This document shows, one piece after another, positions 35,738-47,373 of a stretch of 64,000 nt of DNA. This stretch comes from Mucor racemosus (Eukaryota; Mucoromycota; Mucoromycetes; Mucorales; Mucoraceae): the NCBI GenBank assembly GCA_027405735.1, contig JAPEHQ010000014.1:992001-1056000 (forward strand), written 5' to 3'. Both the position numbers and the translations under genes were made by a program. Position 1 is the first letter of the stretch, and each line of letters begins with the position of its first letter. The notes under the pieces are model-generated. The model was not told the DNA's origin. It worked only from the letters and a program-made list of their open reading frames with translations, and ran no database searches.

Positions 35738-36894
35738 ATAAAAAGATATGGTACACCGGGAGATTGCAATCTTTGGCTTATTATATCTCATATTCATCAC
35801 TAAAATCAAAAAAAAAAAAAAAAAAAAATAACCAACCCCTCCCCCCCTTACCCCTTCTATCTCTTTCGCTTATTCTTTTTTAAAACTTGTCTCCCTTTTT
35901 TAATGTTTGAAGAATAGAATCTATTTGAGTTAGTATTGAATAAATCGATTCCCTTTTTTTCTGATATCATGCAACTAAATCAAAATTATCACTGTGCTAT
36001 CTATTTGATGCAGATACCATAAAGCTGCATTTTCATATGCTGGGACTTGAAAGAGACCTTTGTTTATTATTGCCTCTTTGTTTGTACATTGAAAAGCCCG
36101 TTTTCTCACGTATACTTAAAAAGTGGCAACATAATCAGCAACGTTGTTGTGATGTCTTTGCAAAGAATATGTATCACTTAGTATATGGCATGTTTCTTTT
36201 CTCTAACTAAAGAAAAAATGACATGTGTTGTGTTCTGCATTAAAAATATGCATTTCTGTCATTTTTGGTCCTTCCTCTTTCTTCCCTTTTAATTTTTATT
36301 CAATTTCACATATATTTTATTTCATTATCTTTTTATCATATTATCACTTAAATCAACAATTGTTGATTTTTCTATTATTATAAATAAAACTCTTTTATCA
36401 TACAACACATCTCATTTTCTTTATTCTCAGAGAATTTGGTATCTTCTCCTTAAGGTCACGATTGGAATTTTTGGCCTTAGTGCTTCTTTATGAACGAAAA
36501 TCGCTAACGTGTAAGATAATCTATACTGAATTTCCATTCCTTTAACTTTTGATGATAACTAGATACCATGAGGATTTCTCAAAGAAATACATACGATTGT
36601 GCAAATAAAAAAAAAATATGTACACGGCCTAAAAATAATTCTTAACTTATTATAATCCAAGGTGTACTAAACTGTTCGCTGAAATATTAAGTAAAAATCC
36701 TTTGAATTTACCGTGCAAAATATGCTAAAATATGAATAAATACGAAAAAATTCTTCTAGAGTGTATATAATTAGTTGACAAGCACTCTGTCATTATATAC
36801 ACAAATATATGGCTGAAAAAGTAAAGTTGCAGGAAATAGTATGTATTTCTGCATCCATTTTATTAGCAATGGTTTAGAAAATCATGCTTTGCAT
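35738..36894. other. intergenic, no gene seen
   Basis: Contains the RhoGDI 3' UTR with a long A run (about 35810-35829) and T/C-rich patches at about 36270-36420. No coding region was supported. Confidence 0.4.
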
Positions 36895-37985
36895 GATTTT
36901 CAAATTTGACAGCAAACCATATATAATTTTTTTGCTACTGAGTTTTACATATAGGCCAATAATTTATATTGAATTTTGCTTTATCATTAACTCCAACAAA
37001 AATTTACATTTTTAAAAAATATTCAGTATAAAGCTGTCTGCTATTTGTTTTACAACCGACTTTCGATCATCTAATAAATAGGGGTGTTCTTGAGTCGAAT
37101 TTGTACTAGTAGATTTGGCTGGCAAAATCTGGCTGACAGTTACATTACTAATAAAGCAAATCATTCAAGAAACAAAGGTTTGCGATTTTCTAGCATTTTT
37201 TTCTGATATTTATTTGCTGACAGTTATTTAAATAGGTATTGAGACCCGACAATTTCTTAGAAAATAAATATATACACAACACATTGCATTGTACTACAAC
37301 TTTGATTATACATATATAAATAGGATGCTTACGTATTAATTTCGGTTCATGTCATTGTCATATATGCTGATTTTGCTTGGCTGATTTTGCTTGGCTGATT
37401 TAGTGCTATTTCTAATTTTAAATAATCTACCAAGCGACAAATCCCCACTCGAAAAAAAGTGGGCGTTTGCTCCTTACAATTTAACTAGTAAACCAATGGG
37501 GCGATAGATCTTTAATTTTGAATACTGTTACAGCTGTAGTACATATTTTGAAACTTTCAGCCCATTTAAATCAATCTTTATTGATTTCGAGTATTTTTCC
37601 AGTCGATTTATTTTTTTTAGGCAGAGGAAGAAATGGTTTCATTTGGAAACTTGTACTAAAATCTTTCAAAAACAGTAGTTATTAAATGAAATCAAGGTAT
37701 GTTATTCGTATATTTACTGCACATTAACTGCAATTTTAAAATTCAATTTTGAATCATTATTTGTTTTTATAAAAATTTTCAAAAATATCTGAAACAATTC
37801 ATACAAAGTAGTTTAGGCAAGTACGAGTTTTCATTTATTCATTTCCACAACAACTCGGAGAGGCTAAACTCTTTGTAATTCTGTGGATTAACACTAAAAG
37901 TACCTGCTATTGCAACGAGAGGTCATTTCTCATTTGGATCATACATATTCGGCAAGAACTGGTGAGCTTACTGACCTTAGTATTT
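36895..37985 (+). repeat. repeat family E, copy 2 (degraded)
   Basis: Same-orientation relative of 19240-20255, with many substitutions. A direct duplication of GATTTTGCTTGGCT occurs at about 37371-37397. The coding-like frame of copy 1 is interrupted here by stops, and the hairpin is imperfect (TGCTATTGCAACGAGAGG). Confidence 0.55.
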
Positions 37986-38093
37986 TGTAAATGTAAATAA
38001 TAAAGAAAGATAAATACGTGAGAATTGGTCAACCTTTATTAAATATAAAAACGGATGGGGAAATCAAATGAAGGATGAATGTTTACTGCCATG

Positions 38094-38101
38094 ACTTGAA
38101 C
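38094..38101 (+). other. left target-site duplication of the hAT element
   Basis: ACTTGAAC, identical to 42252-42259. Confidence 0.9.
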
Positions 38102-41100
38102 TAGGAATGGGCTTCGATTCGAGTTTGAATCGAGTTTTAACGGAAACGGCTATTCGATTCGAGTTGGAAAACGGTCCGTTTTTTTTGTAACTCAGATAAA
38201 TAACGGGGTGGAAGCAAGTATCGGGTCGTCTTGAGCAGACCGTTATAATATCAGCTTTGACAAATTAATATACATATATGAAATCATGCATCGATATTTA
38301 TTTCATGAATTTAACAACTAAAAAAACTAATTAAGGCACATGATTTTACATTACACCTTGGTAAATAATTCACTTTGCCAACAAGTTAGCAACACAATTT
38401 TTTCTCCAGTATCTGGATGCAGCTTGGCTCTTGTATTATTTATGACATATTTCGCTTGTGAGAATAGCCTTTCGGCAGGGACGCTTGTAGCAGGAATAGA
38501 TAAATATTTTTTAGCAAATAATGATAGTGTTGGAAAAAGATTTTCATGCTGCTTCCAAAATTTTAGGGGCAAGGTCGCATATTTTTTTCCAAGTTCCATG
38601 TTGGTTATGGCAACTTCGTCTTCATCGTTAGTGTCATCGTCATCATCATCTATTGTGTTTTATATAAATGCTCCATTAGTAAATGTTATCAAAATTACAT
38701 AAATGACAGCTTTACCATTTTGCAATTTATATCTGCGCAATTTCAACTTCGACTTGTACTCTTTTCTGTGGTCAATGTCAAGGTACCTTTTCAAATCAGC
38801 ATTTGTTTCAACATAATGTTTGATTATGTCAACATTTCCTTCGTACAACTGAACCTTTTTATATCTTTCATCTTCTTGTGATCTAGATGGTCGAGTTGAG
38901 CCAACTATATCTTCATTATCAGAAGTATTATAAGAAGAATCGGAAGAGTCAATACTATCAATGTCCATAATTGTTGATGTCGATGGGCCTGATGCAAAAA
39001 ATGTTATATATCAGTAATGTAAATCAAAATACAGAACAGATATGAATTACCTGCTTCATTTCCATAGATCATTCTGTACATCACTGTTTTGCTACTACTA
39101 CTACCATCTAGTTCTCTAGCATAATACTTTTCTAAAAATGAGGAAAATGATTCCTTGCAAACAGCTATTTGTTCATCAATTATATTTTTCTCCCATTTTT
39201 GATCTTTCCTAAAATAATAAAAATAATAAGCATCATCAGCTACAAGAAAGATAAAAGTAGTACCAGTATGAAAACTTCAGACTCGGGTCAACCAAGGTGG
39301 AATTTGCATAAACACTTGTTAAATCAGTCTTAGAATAGTACTTCGATAGCTTATCCTTGCAACACTGAATAGCGTCTGCCAAATGTGGGTTTTTTTCTTG
39401 AAATGCGTCCAATTGGTCAAATAAACGGTTAAATAAAACGATTGTTTTATTAATAGTTGTATACCTGGAGAAGTTAATTAGTACTGTATGGTATACTATT
39501 TTTATAAAAGCTGTAATATTGCTACTTACTGCTGACTTGAGAGCCAAACTGTTATTTTTTCGAATTTTGTCAATACTTCGTTAACAATAGTAATATACTG
39601 GATTTGCTCATCATTTAAACTACAGTTTTCACGTATATCGTCGTCTGAATTCACTGTCAGTCTATATGCTTCTCTTACCACCAAGAACCGATCTATCATA
39701 TGTTTTGTAGAGTGCCATCTCGTAGAACAGTCGACTATTATTGCTAAATCAGGCAGTTTTAATATCTTCTTATTTGATTCAAAGACACATGTCAATTGGT
39801 TAGAAAGTTTGATTTTAGCGCAACCTTTACGAAGCCTATCAATGGGATTATTACCCTCGGCACCACTTTTGTTTATCTGGATGGTTTTAGATCCAATTAA
39901 TTTAATAAATAATTTCATGTAATTAATCAAATACTTACATCTTCCATAACAGCTTCCATGTTTGCGCTATCATTTGGTGCTTTTGCTTTTAGCCCTTTTT
40001 CAATTAAATCGTGACATACAATGTTGATTACGTGCGCAAAACAGGAAATCATGTTTTCCTTCTTTTTGAAATTGAAAGACTCATCATCTTCTGCTACCTT
40101 TTCAATATATTCTCCCATTGATCCATTATTTGATGCATTATCGGTTGTTATGCAGAATAATTTGTTTTTGATGCCATAGTCATCCAACACTGCAAGGAAT
40201 AATTTTCCAAGATCTTTTCCTTTTTATGAATGTCAGTATCAAAACAAATCAACATTTATGAATTGTATAAATTGGTGCATACCCGAATGAGAAGCATTTT
40301 TCATGTATTTAATAGCAATTGTTATTTGTTGCGGCTTCCAATTTTTGTCGATGTAATGTGCTGTTATTCCCATGAAATACTTGTCTACGTTGCATCATTA
40401 AATAAAGTCAGTAATGAAGAAAGTATATGTAGTACTTTTTACTCACTAGTATCACTCTTCCACAAATCAGTTGTAAAATTTAAGAATTCTTGCTCTTGCA
40501 GAGTGGTTTTAATTATTTCCTTTTGATCCAAGTATTTTTGAATAAGCAAATCCTTCAATTTATTTTTCTTGGGAGGTATCAGTATTGGATCGTACAATTT
40601 TGAGCCATCATTTCCACTATTTCTGCTGCTGAATTGAATAAGCTTTTCCAAAGTAATGTTTTTTTCAGAAAAATTTATTGTCAATCTATTAGCTATAATG
40701 AAATCAGTAAATAGTTTAAGAAAAGCTTCTCTTGTATGGGGCTCCTCATCGATTGTATCAATTTCGTCTTGTTCTTTTTGATATCTGTCCAGATGAGGCT
40801 TATTTTCTTGCGTGAGACAGCTTTGAACAAAATCATAGTTATAAATCTCTTTTTCTCTGTCTGTTTTATCTTCCCAATCAGTAATTTGTTCTTTCGAAAA
40901 CGTCAATAATTTAAGAATTATATTATCTAACGTGCAATGTAACATGTTAATGAATGCGAATTTATGATTGATTGATAAAATAATACTCACGTCTGGATTC
41001 AGTAAGATTAAAATGTTTGTTTTCAAGATGTTTTCGAAAGCTTGTACTTGATCCTTTTGAACTAGAAAATTTTTCGAAGCATTCTCCTTTTCTTCTCTTT

Positions 41101-42251
41101 ACAGTACAATGTATAAAATCATCAACTCTCATTCCATAACCATATATATTCCACCATTTCCAAGCCCGGTGCACTTTGTTGTCATAATTTGCTGCCTCCC
41201 TCCTGTCACTTCCACACCATGGTATATCATGCTCCTTTCCTGTTACTTCTGACCTTATCGATATTCTGCTTGTCCTATTATGCCGCCTAATTTTTTCTAG
41301 CCCTTCAAAAGGTAAACTACCTCTAAATCTGTCAGTTAAAGATGCAGTAGTTGAAGAAGTTCCCATAGATGAATAGGAAGAAACACGTTGGATAAGGCTT
41401 GGAATTGAAAAAGGATCATGGCTATCATGAGGCTGTTCACTCATTTCTTTTATTTATAATAAAAATGTTTAGATGAACAAAAAATTAAGGAACTCAACCT
41501 CAAAGATAGAGTAGCTTATATATACAAAAAATTAGAAAACTTTTACTTTATTGTATGTAAACATTACGTCAAAAAATCACTCTCACTCATGGCATACAAT
41601 TTATAAATGGTAATGACTTGCGCGGTAATAATGTTGTTACAGAAGCACGTTTTCATTCAAAATAACGAGTATATGTATAAAGTATACATGAAATAAAGAC
41701 AAGCAAGCATGATCTATCAGAATCAGAAATTACCAAATTACCTATTTAGAACCTTTGTCAAACCATGATGTTTAATAGCGCAAATCAGACAATGCTACAT
41801 TCCATGCTTCTATCATCACGCTACAATTAAAGTATAAAAGCATGGTTCAATTACAGTATATTCATACGATATTCATATGTTTATTCTAATTACATTACCA
41901 TTCAAATTCAATACACTCATTCAATTAGTACATAAACTCTCTTTATAAGCTCATAATTAAACAGTATTTTTTTTTATTTTTTGCATGATTTCATACGTTT
42001 ATCTTTCAAATTTCAATAAATCAGAGCATTTTTAAATCACCCTTCGTCAAATTATACGTTAATGTACGTATATTTGATTATTTCACAATTTCACATATTT
42101 TTTGAAAGCCAAAACTCGAATCCCACTTTCGAGTTTAGGTGACACGAAAAAAAAAACTCGAATACCCCCATCCGAGTCTGCATAAAAAACGGCCCGTTAT
42201 AACAGTCAAACTCGGTTGACCATAATACGATACGTTGGGTGTGAAATCCTA
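38102..42251 (-). mobile_element. complete hAT transposon, 4,150 bp
   Basis: Flanked by perfect 8-bp duplications ACTTGAAC. Termini are TAGGAATGGG at the left and TAGGATTTCA at the right (read inward), the short imperfect inverted repeats usual for hAT. Subterminal motif ATTCGAGTT occurs twice on the left (38117-38125, 38157-38165) and twice inverted on the right (42113-42121, 42155-42163), a likely transposase-binding arrangement. One intact nine-exon transposase gene is inside on the minus strand. All parts needed for activity seem present. Confidence 0.93.
38351..41444 (-). CDS. hAT transposase, apparently intact
   Basis: Nine exons on the complement, 41444-40991, 40926-40447, 40384-40283, 40219-39939, 39876-39530, 39464-39264, 39208-39051, 38988-38716 and 38649-38351, keep one frame through eight introns and give 864 aa without stops. 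An N-terminal BED-like finger (DDFIHCTVKRRKGEC, then SFRKHLENKHFN) binds DNA, although its first cysteine pair is spaced more widely than usual. The RNase-H-like core has LWKSDTNKYFMGITAHYID (first Asp), CITTDNASNNG (second Asp) and CSTRWHSTKHMIDR. An acidic Asp-rich insert (DDDDDDTNDED) precedes the hAT C-terminal dimerisation domain, IPATSVPAERLFSQAKYVI and TRAKLHP. Function: cut-and-paste transposition with 8-bp duplications, matching the flanks seen. An alternative is a domesticated gene, but perfect terminal structure argues against that. Confidence 0.92.
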
Positions 42252-42259
42252 ACTTGAAC
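42252..42259 (+). other. right target-site duplication of the hAT element
   Basis: ACTTGAAC, identical to 38094-38101. Confidence 0.9.
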
Positions 42260-42298
42260 TACTGACAGTCTTTCACGCATCAAAATTGAATTAGTAAT

Positions 42299-42926
42299 TA
42301 ATAGGTAATAGTGATTGCAATCGAGCAGTGCGAGCATAAGCAATCGAGCAGTGCGAGCATAAGCAAGCGAGCGAGCCCTATGCTTGGGCTCGCTTGAATT
42401 GCGCTTTTTTCAGGGCATTACTTGCTTTGGCTTGCTTGATTAATTTTTTTTTAGCAATTTACTGCTTGGCGCTCGATGAAAACATTGAAAGCTTGCTTGT
42501 ATGCTTGCTCGAATCGCTTCAAATTAAAATAGGCTTGCTTGCGTGTAGACCTGCTTGCTTGTCTGCTTTCAAGTCAAGTAAGCAAACACGTAACATAGGG
42601 CAATTTTATTCAATTTACGCAATTTAAGCTTTAAAAGAATGACAAAATGCATTACATTTTGAACCAATATCAGGCTGAAAATATATAGTACAATGCTTGC
42701 ATTTACACTCGGATTTGCTCGCTTGCTTGCTTATATGCTCGTGCTCGACTTCTTGCTTGATTTATGCTTGCTTGCTTGCTTTCAAAACTAAAATGTTCAA
42801 TATACAACTGTTCAACGAGCCGTTGCTTAGGCTCGGGCTTGCTTGAGTAATCTTCAAATATTTTAGACTCGGCAAATGCTTGCTGAAACTGCTTGCGCTC
42901 GCTTAGGCTCAGTCATTTTGCGAACG
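42299..42926. mobile_element. GCTTGC/GAGCG-rich element, probable non-autonomous hAT-like
   Basis: A 0.6-kb block packed with GCTTGCTTGC-type and CGAGC motifs, including a direct repeat of ATCGAGCAGTGCGAGCATAA (42319-42362). Approximate 8-bp flanks are TTAGTAAT (42291-42298) and CTAGTAAT (42927-42934), 7 of 8 identical. The left side contains TAGTGATTGCAATCGAGC, similar to the end of the MITE at 43777. There is no coding frame. Borders are tentative. Confidence 0.45.
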
Positions 42927-42930
42927 CTAG

Positions 42931-43015
42931 TAATGAATCAGTTCTTCAACTGTATAATAAAAACAAGATATTGTTTATTTAGATATAAAAGTATGACCTT
43001 TTATATTAATTTAAC
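42931..43015 (-). repeat. repeat family F, copy without LTR
   Basis: The complement matches 1-31 plus 311-376, without the 279-bp LTR. Confidence 0.45.
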
Positions 43016-43282
43016 ATTGAGATCCTGAGATGTAATTTAAGGCACTATTGAATTATTAGATCTGTTTGATAGTAATCTATGGATTGAAATGGATCAATCA
43101 TAATTTGACCGTTCTTGCAGAGCTTGTGAGTTGTCTTGTTTCAATGCTGCGCTAAATATGCTTGGATGTTGATTTGATAGCTACTTGATTGATTAACCGC
43201 TGGGATAAAATAATATGGTGTCATAATTGAGGTCTAAGCGTTCTTGTTAATTACTGGATTAAACTTAGTATGCTAGGAGTTT

Positions 43283-43290
43283 CTTATATC
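43283..43290 (+). other. left target-site duplication of the MITE
   Basis: CTTATATC, identical to 43778-43785. Confidence 0.8.
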
Positions 43291-43777
43291 TAAGTATAAA
43301 AGACGAGCCGAGCCTAGGACGAGCTTGACCAAAGCTCGCCACAACGAGCCGAGCTTTGTATCACTCGAGCTCGAGCCGAGCTTTAATAAAAGCTCGTTTG
43401 ACAAAGACGAGTTTTTGACTTTTTTTTAAAAAGCTCGTTTGAGAAAGACGAGCTTTTGACTTCTTTTCAAAAAGTTTAAATTTAAATAATAATTAGTAAA
43501 TGCTATGACATTATTACTTTAGATAATTGTCAATTGACATTCATAAGTTTGCTTTACTTTAGATATTTGTCACTGGAAAGGTAAAATAAAGCTCGCATTG
43601 AGATGATGAGTTTTAGTCGCTGCATAAAAAAGCTCGTTTGGGGTAAACGAGCTCTAGTCACGCGCAAAAAAAAGCTCGTCGAGGTTGAACGAGCTTTTTT
43701 GTAAGCTCGTCTAACTTTAACGAGCCTTGAGAAAAGCTCGGCTGCATAAAAAAGGCTCGGATCGTTTAATATCACTA
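43291..43777. mobile_element. hAT-like MITE, 487 bp, AGCTCG hairpin array
   Basis: Bounded by perfect 8-bp repeats CTTATATC. The ends TAAGTATAAAAGACGAGCCG and, read inward from the other side, TAGTGATATTAAACGATCCG are alike (about two thirds of 24 positions). The interior is a series of AGCTCG(T)...(A)CGAGCT inverted pairs able to form hairpins. There is no transposase, and the 73-codon ORF inside is formed by the repeats. Such subterminal motif arrays are typical of hAT-derived MITEs. The autonomous parent is not the 38-kb element, whose motif is different (ATTCGAGTT). Confidence 0.75.
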
Positions 43778-43785
43778 CTTATATC
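43778..43785 (+). other. right target-site duplication of the MITE
   Basis: CTTATATC, identical to 43283-43290. Confidence 0.8.
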
Positions 43786-43986
43786 CGATATCAAGGCTTT
43801 GCACTTCAATACATGTCGTAGTCAATAGCTTGTACCATGTATTGATACTGTAGAAGGTGATTACGTATTGTACTTGGTAGCAGTATAAAACAATGATAGC
43901 AAAATATCATGCTGGAATACCATGCTGGAACCGTGGTTCCGTTGGTATTTGATTGACTTGGATTTCGGTTTCTGAACTATTGTTTT

Positions 43987-44680
43987 ACTTTTATATTTGG
44001 CGTCCGGTTAAGAATGATGCATCAAAGGGAAAAGTTGAAGCTAAAAATAAAATTATCTCTTTGGACACATTTTTGAGGATATCTCCACTAAAAGTTACTA
44101 TTTTAAAAAAACTAACTTGGACCCAAGAATCTCAACCAGGTTGATGACATGAATGTAAAAAAAATGTAGCTCAATTTAATGGGTATTTTGAAATCTACTA
44201 TAAAAATGTCAAAAAAATGGGATAAAAAAAAAGTGGTGAGAAGATTTTTATACCTCAATATGTTATAGAGCACTTCTAAACAAGTATGTTTTATTATTAA
44301 AAAGTTTTAATATAGCTTAGTTTTTCATAGAGATATGAAGGCTCAAAATTTCAATTTTTAGTAGTGAAATACATGTAAAAATCTGAAACATTAACACTAA
44401 AAAAATTATATCATCTGCAAAAAATAGGATATTTTCAGATACTTATTTTCAGATTAAAGTTGAATATCTCAGGTACATTGGTATATAATTGTTTCTTGGT
44501 GTTATTTAGTGAAAAGAAAAATGGCTCAGGGGTGAAAAGTGAGACCCAGTTTTCAAGGAAAAAGCAATGAATTTTACCTGCTTTTCTGTCTTTCGTGAGA
44601 TATAGAATGAATTTAGGAAGAAGTAGCATAATGCAACATATCCATATTTCTTTAACAGTGTCTAAAGTATATCTTAAAAA
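43987..44680. repeat. dispersed repeat family A, copy 3
   Basis: Matches about 1165-1860, including ACATTTTTGAGGATATCTCC and GGTACATTGG(T/C)ATATAATT. It has no conserved frame. Confidence 0.55.
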
Positions 44681-44760
44681 GCGTATTGTATGAATTATGA
44701 GGTTACTTATAGAAAAAATGACATGTTCTGGTTTCGAAAACTCCAATCTTTTCACAATTT

Positions 44761-45374
44761 ATCTTTTCCCAAGGTTCATTTCGAACACCCTCTTAGTAAA
44801 TCTTAACTTATTCTGTTTTGTCGAATGAGTACATTTGATAACATATTTAGAGGTTTGTGATTGTGAAAGCCAATTAATAAAGTAATTCATGAGAAACCGA
44901 TAAATTAGCTATGATGAAGCTGAAGTCAGCTGGTGTTCTTTCGGAGGGTATTAACCATCATCACCGTTCTTTCCTTTCCTTTCAGTTCCCAGCTACATGA
45001 GCTTGTCTGCAAAAATGTTTCTATATGGAGTATTTTATTTTATACAAATTTAGACATTTAGCTTGGCGTTTCCAGTGAATCAAACTCCATCCAATTCGTA
45101 TCTGTGTTGATACAAAATGAGATATATTTTCTAAAAATAAAACTTCATAAAAAAACAGAGAATATGGCAACGAAAAATGACAGTTTTTTTCCCCTTACTT
45201 TGGAAGAAAGGAAAACCGACATTTACAATAAATAAACATTAAAATTATTCAACCATACCTAATGGCAGTTTTCTTTATTAATAGTATGATTAAGAATATG
45301 TAACGTGAATGCAGTAAAATGGACATGATGAAAAAGTGGAATTTGTTATAGTAAATCAAGTAAAAACACTCCAG
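44761..45374. other. intergenic, no gene seen
   Basis: AT-rich. It contains the 3' side of the small secreted protein gene at 45375. Confidence 0.35.
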
Positions 45375-45650
45375 TTAGAATTTAGTGCCTTCATCTTGTT
45401 CACTCATATAGAGAATACCATCATCTAATTCAGTAGTACTTTCGTACTCATCAGCATATCCAGTGAGAACAGGGAAGATGCTAGCAGGAAGACCTTCTTC
45501 ATTGTAAGAAGGAGCAGGGGTAGCTTCTGTATAAGAAAAATCTGTGGTAGCAGTAGCAACAACACTATCAGTAGCAGGTGCAGCCATAGTGACACAAGCT
45601 AATGCAGCGAGAACAGTAAACAAGGAGAGAGAACGAGTAAAAGAAGCCAT
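45375..45650 (-). CDS. small secreted protein A (GLPASIFP family)
   Basis: An intronless frame of 91 aa from MASFTRSL. A start 15 codons upstream is possible but would put an odd extension before the signal peptide. Residues 1-20 form a signal peptide (SLFTVLAALACVTMAAPA). The mature part is acidic, Thr/Ser/Ala-rich and cysteine-free, and contains GLPASIFP and, later, LDDGILYMSE. The gene at 46944 has the same plan, so the two are paralogs. A TATAAATA box (plus-strand 45715-45722) lies about 65 bp upstream, suggesting strong or regulated expression. There are no enzyme motifs. It is possibly a wall-associated or diffusible peptide precursor. The function is unknown. Confidence 0.75.
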   Translation of the reverse strand: MASFTRSLSLFTVLAALACVTMAAPATDSVVATATTDFSYTEATPAPSYNEEGLPASIFPVLTGYADEYESTTELDDGILYMSEQDEGTKF

Positions 45651-45714
45651 TCTGTAATGTGTATGTATATATAAAGAAGAAAAAATACAAATCATTCTAA
45701 AAAAACAGAATGTC

Positions 45715-45722
45715 TATTTATA
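45715..45722 (-). promoter_or_regulatory. TATA box of small secreted protein A
   Basis: TATAAATA on the minus strand, about 65 bp before the start codon. Confidence 0.55.
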
Positions 45723-46943
45723 TGGTTTTCTTCTTTAATAAATGTCAGCCATCAAAATTAATCCTTTTTTTCCGTTCAAGATTGTATCCCACATCAATTA
45801 TGTGGCTATTATGAAAAAGCAGAAACCCATTCTACTTTTTTAAAAAACGATTTAGAAATAAATTTAGAAATCCTTAAAATAGACAAATTAGCCGGATTAA
45901 GAAAATTAGCTCATAACACTTTCTTTTTCCAGAATATTTTGATGAGTTTGATATATGCCGTCAGATTACGATAATAATAGACAGCTGAATCTTCACTCAA
46001 ACCGCCAAGAGAATGAAATTAAGTCATATCCAGGAGTTATCATAAAAAGAACAAAGCAATTGAACGTAAGCATGTAAAATGCCTATCTTTTCACACATTT
46101 GCGTTATCTTTAGTGTCTCTTTCGATATTTTATTTTCGTCAATTATCGTTTCATTATTTGCAAATATACGTTATTCTTAGATCTAAAGATGGTAGCTATC
46201 TCAAAAACGTACGTTTTAACTTTCAAAAATCAACAAAACGTGCTAGATGTATACATATAACCCTTGAAGATTTTTCTGGTGTCAAAAATAGTTAAGAACA
46301 TATAATAAAATGTAAGCATACTTTATGAGATGTCAGATATACATTTTTATTTTATTTTATTTTTGTATTAAAATATACAAGAAAAATCAGGGCAACAAGT
46401 CTCTGTAGGTGAATGAAATCAAAATTGCCACCTTTTTGGTTTATTGCTTTATTATGACTCCTATAAATGTATTTAATATCCAAGAAGAATCTTTGAAGCG
46501 TAGAATTTATGCATTTTTCGTTTTTTGAAACTATAACATTGATACCTACAGATGCGTTTTATTACTGATTTTTGGTTTGTATAGTATTGTGTCTCTCGCA
46601 CACAAAACTCAAGGAACGACCAAATGTCAACGTTATCATATCCATTTGTTGGTCTGTTGGAGCCACTCAAACCTTGAAATTTGATGAAAAGCTCAAAGAT
46701 CAACAAATATTATTTATAGATACACGTACATACTTTAAATTGATTTGAGTCTTATTTTTAACCTCTATTTACATATACAAGGATTCTAAATCACATGTAG
46801 AAAAACTAAATGAAATTTATTCATAATATTGAAACATACAGTATATAAAATGTTTATTATATGAATTCTGATAATGTTGCATATATACTAGGATGAAAAC
46901 AAAGGAGAAAATGCTTTTTCAAGAATTTTTCATAAGCATGCAT
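45723..46943. other. intergenic between the two small secreted genes
   Basis: Two short ORFs (46113-46295 plus, 46473-46706 minus) have no family features. Nothing else is supportable. Confidence 0.35.
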
Positions 46944-47297
46944 CTAGCTGGAGTCGGTAGCAACGGGCTGAAGACTAAGAGTCTCGAGACCATCATCAAG
47001 AGGTTTGCTATCGGAGAAAGAATAAGAATTGGTAGGAAAGATGCTAGCAGGAAGACCTTGAGTAGAATAGACAGAAGCTTTGATGGCAATCTTTGGATCA
47101 GAAGCTTTACCAGAAGCGGAAGCCTTAGCAGAGGATTGAACAGTTTTTGAAGCAGAAACTTGACTAGTTTTTAAAGAAACTTCGGTAGTCTTAACATCAG
47201 AAATTTGAGCAATTTCAGTTGCACTGGCAGGGGCAGCCATAGTCATAACAGCCAAAGCAGCGATAATAGCAACAATGAAAAGAGAACGAGTAGCCAT
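46944..47297 (-). CDS. small secreted protein B (GLPASIFP family)
   Basis: An intronless frame of 117 aa. The signal peptide is MATRSLFIVAIIAALAVMTM then AAPAS. The mature chain is Ser/Lys/Ala/Thr-rich, with repeated SAK/SQVSASKT-like text, no cysteines, and a C-terminal part carrying GLPASIFPTNSYSFSDS and PLDDGLETLS. The octamer GLPASIFP and the LDDG motif about 15-20 residues later are shared with the gene at 45375, 1.3 kb away on the same strand. Both also share VxTMAAPA at the cleavage region. A TATAAAT box is about 70 bp upstream. Local duplication is inferred. The function is unknown. Confidence 0.78.
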   Translation of the reverse strand: MATRSLFIVAIIAALAVMTMAAPASATEIAQISDVKTTEVSLKTSQVSASKTVQSSAKASASGKASDPKIAIKASVYSTQGLPASIFPTNSYSFSDSKPLDDGLETLSLQPVATDSS

Positions 47298-47365
47298 GTT
47301 TGATTATAATAATAGAAACGGAAATGTTAGGACAAGAAAGAAAGTTTACCTGAAAAACTCCCAGC

Positions 47366-47373
47366 ATTTATAG
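47366..47373 (-). promoter_or_regulatory. TATA box of small secreted protein B
   Basis: CTATAAAT on the minus strand, about 70 bp before the start codon, at the same distance as in the paralog. Confidence 0.55.

Noticed and set aside
42319..42362. Direct repeat resembling a CRISPR unit
   Set aside because: There are only two adjacent copies without regular spacers, in a eukaryotic low-complexity element.
43554..43775. 73-codon minus ORF
   Set aside because: It is formed by the AGCTCG hairpin repeats of the MITE.
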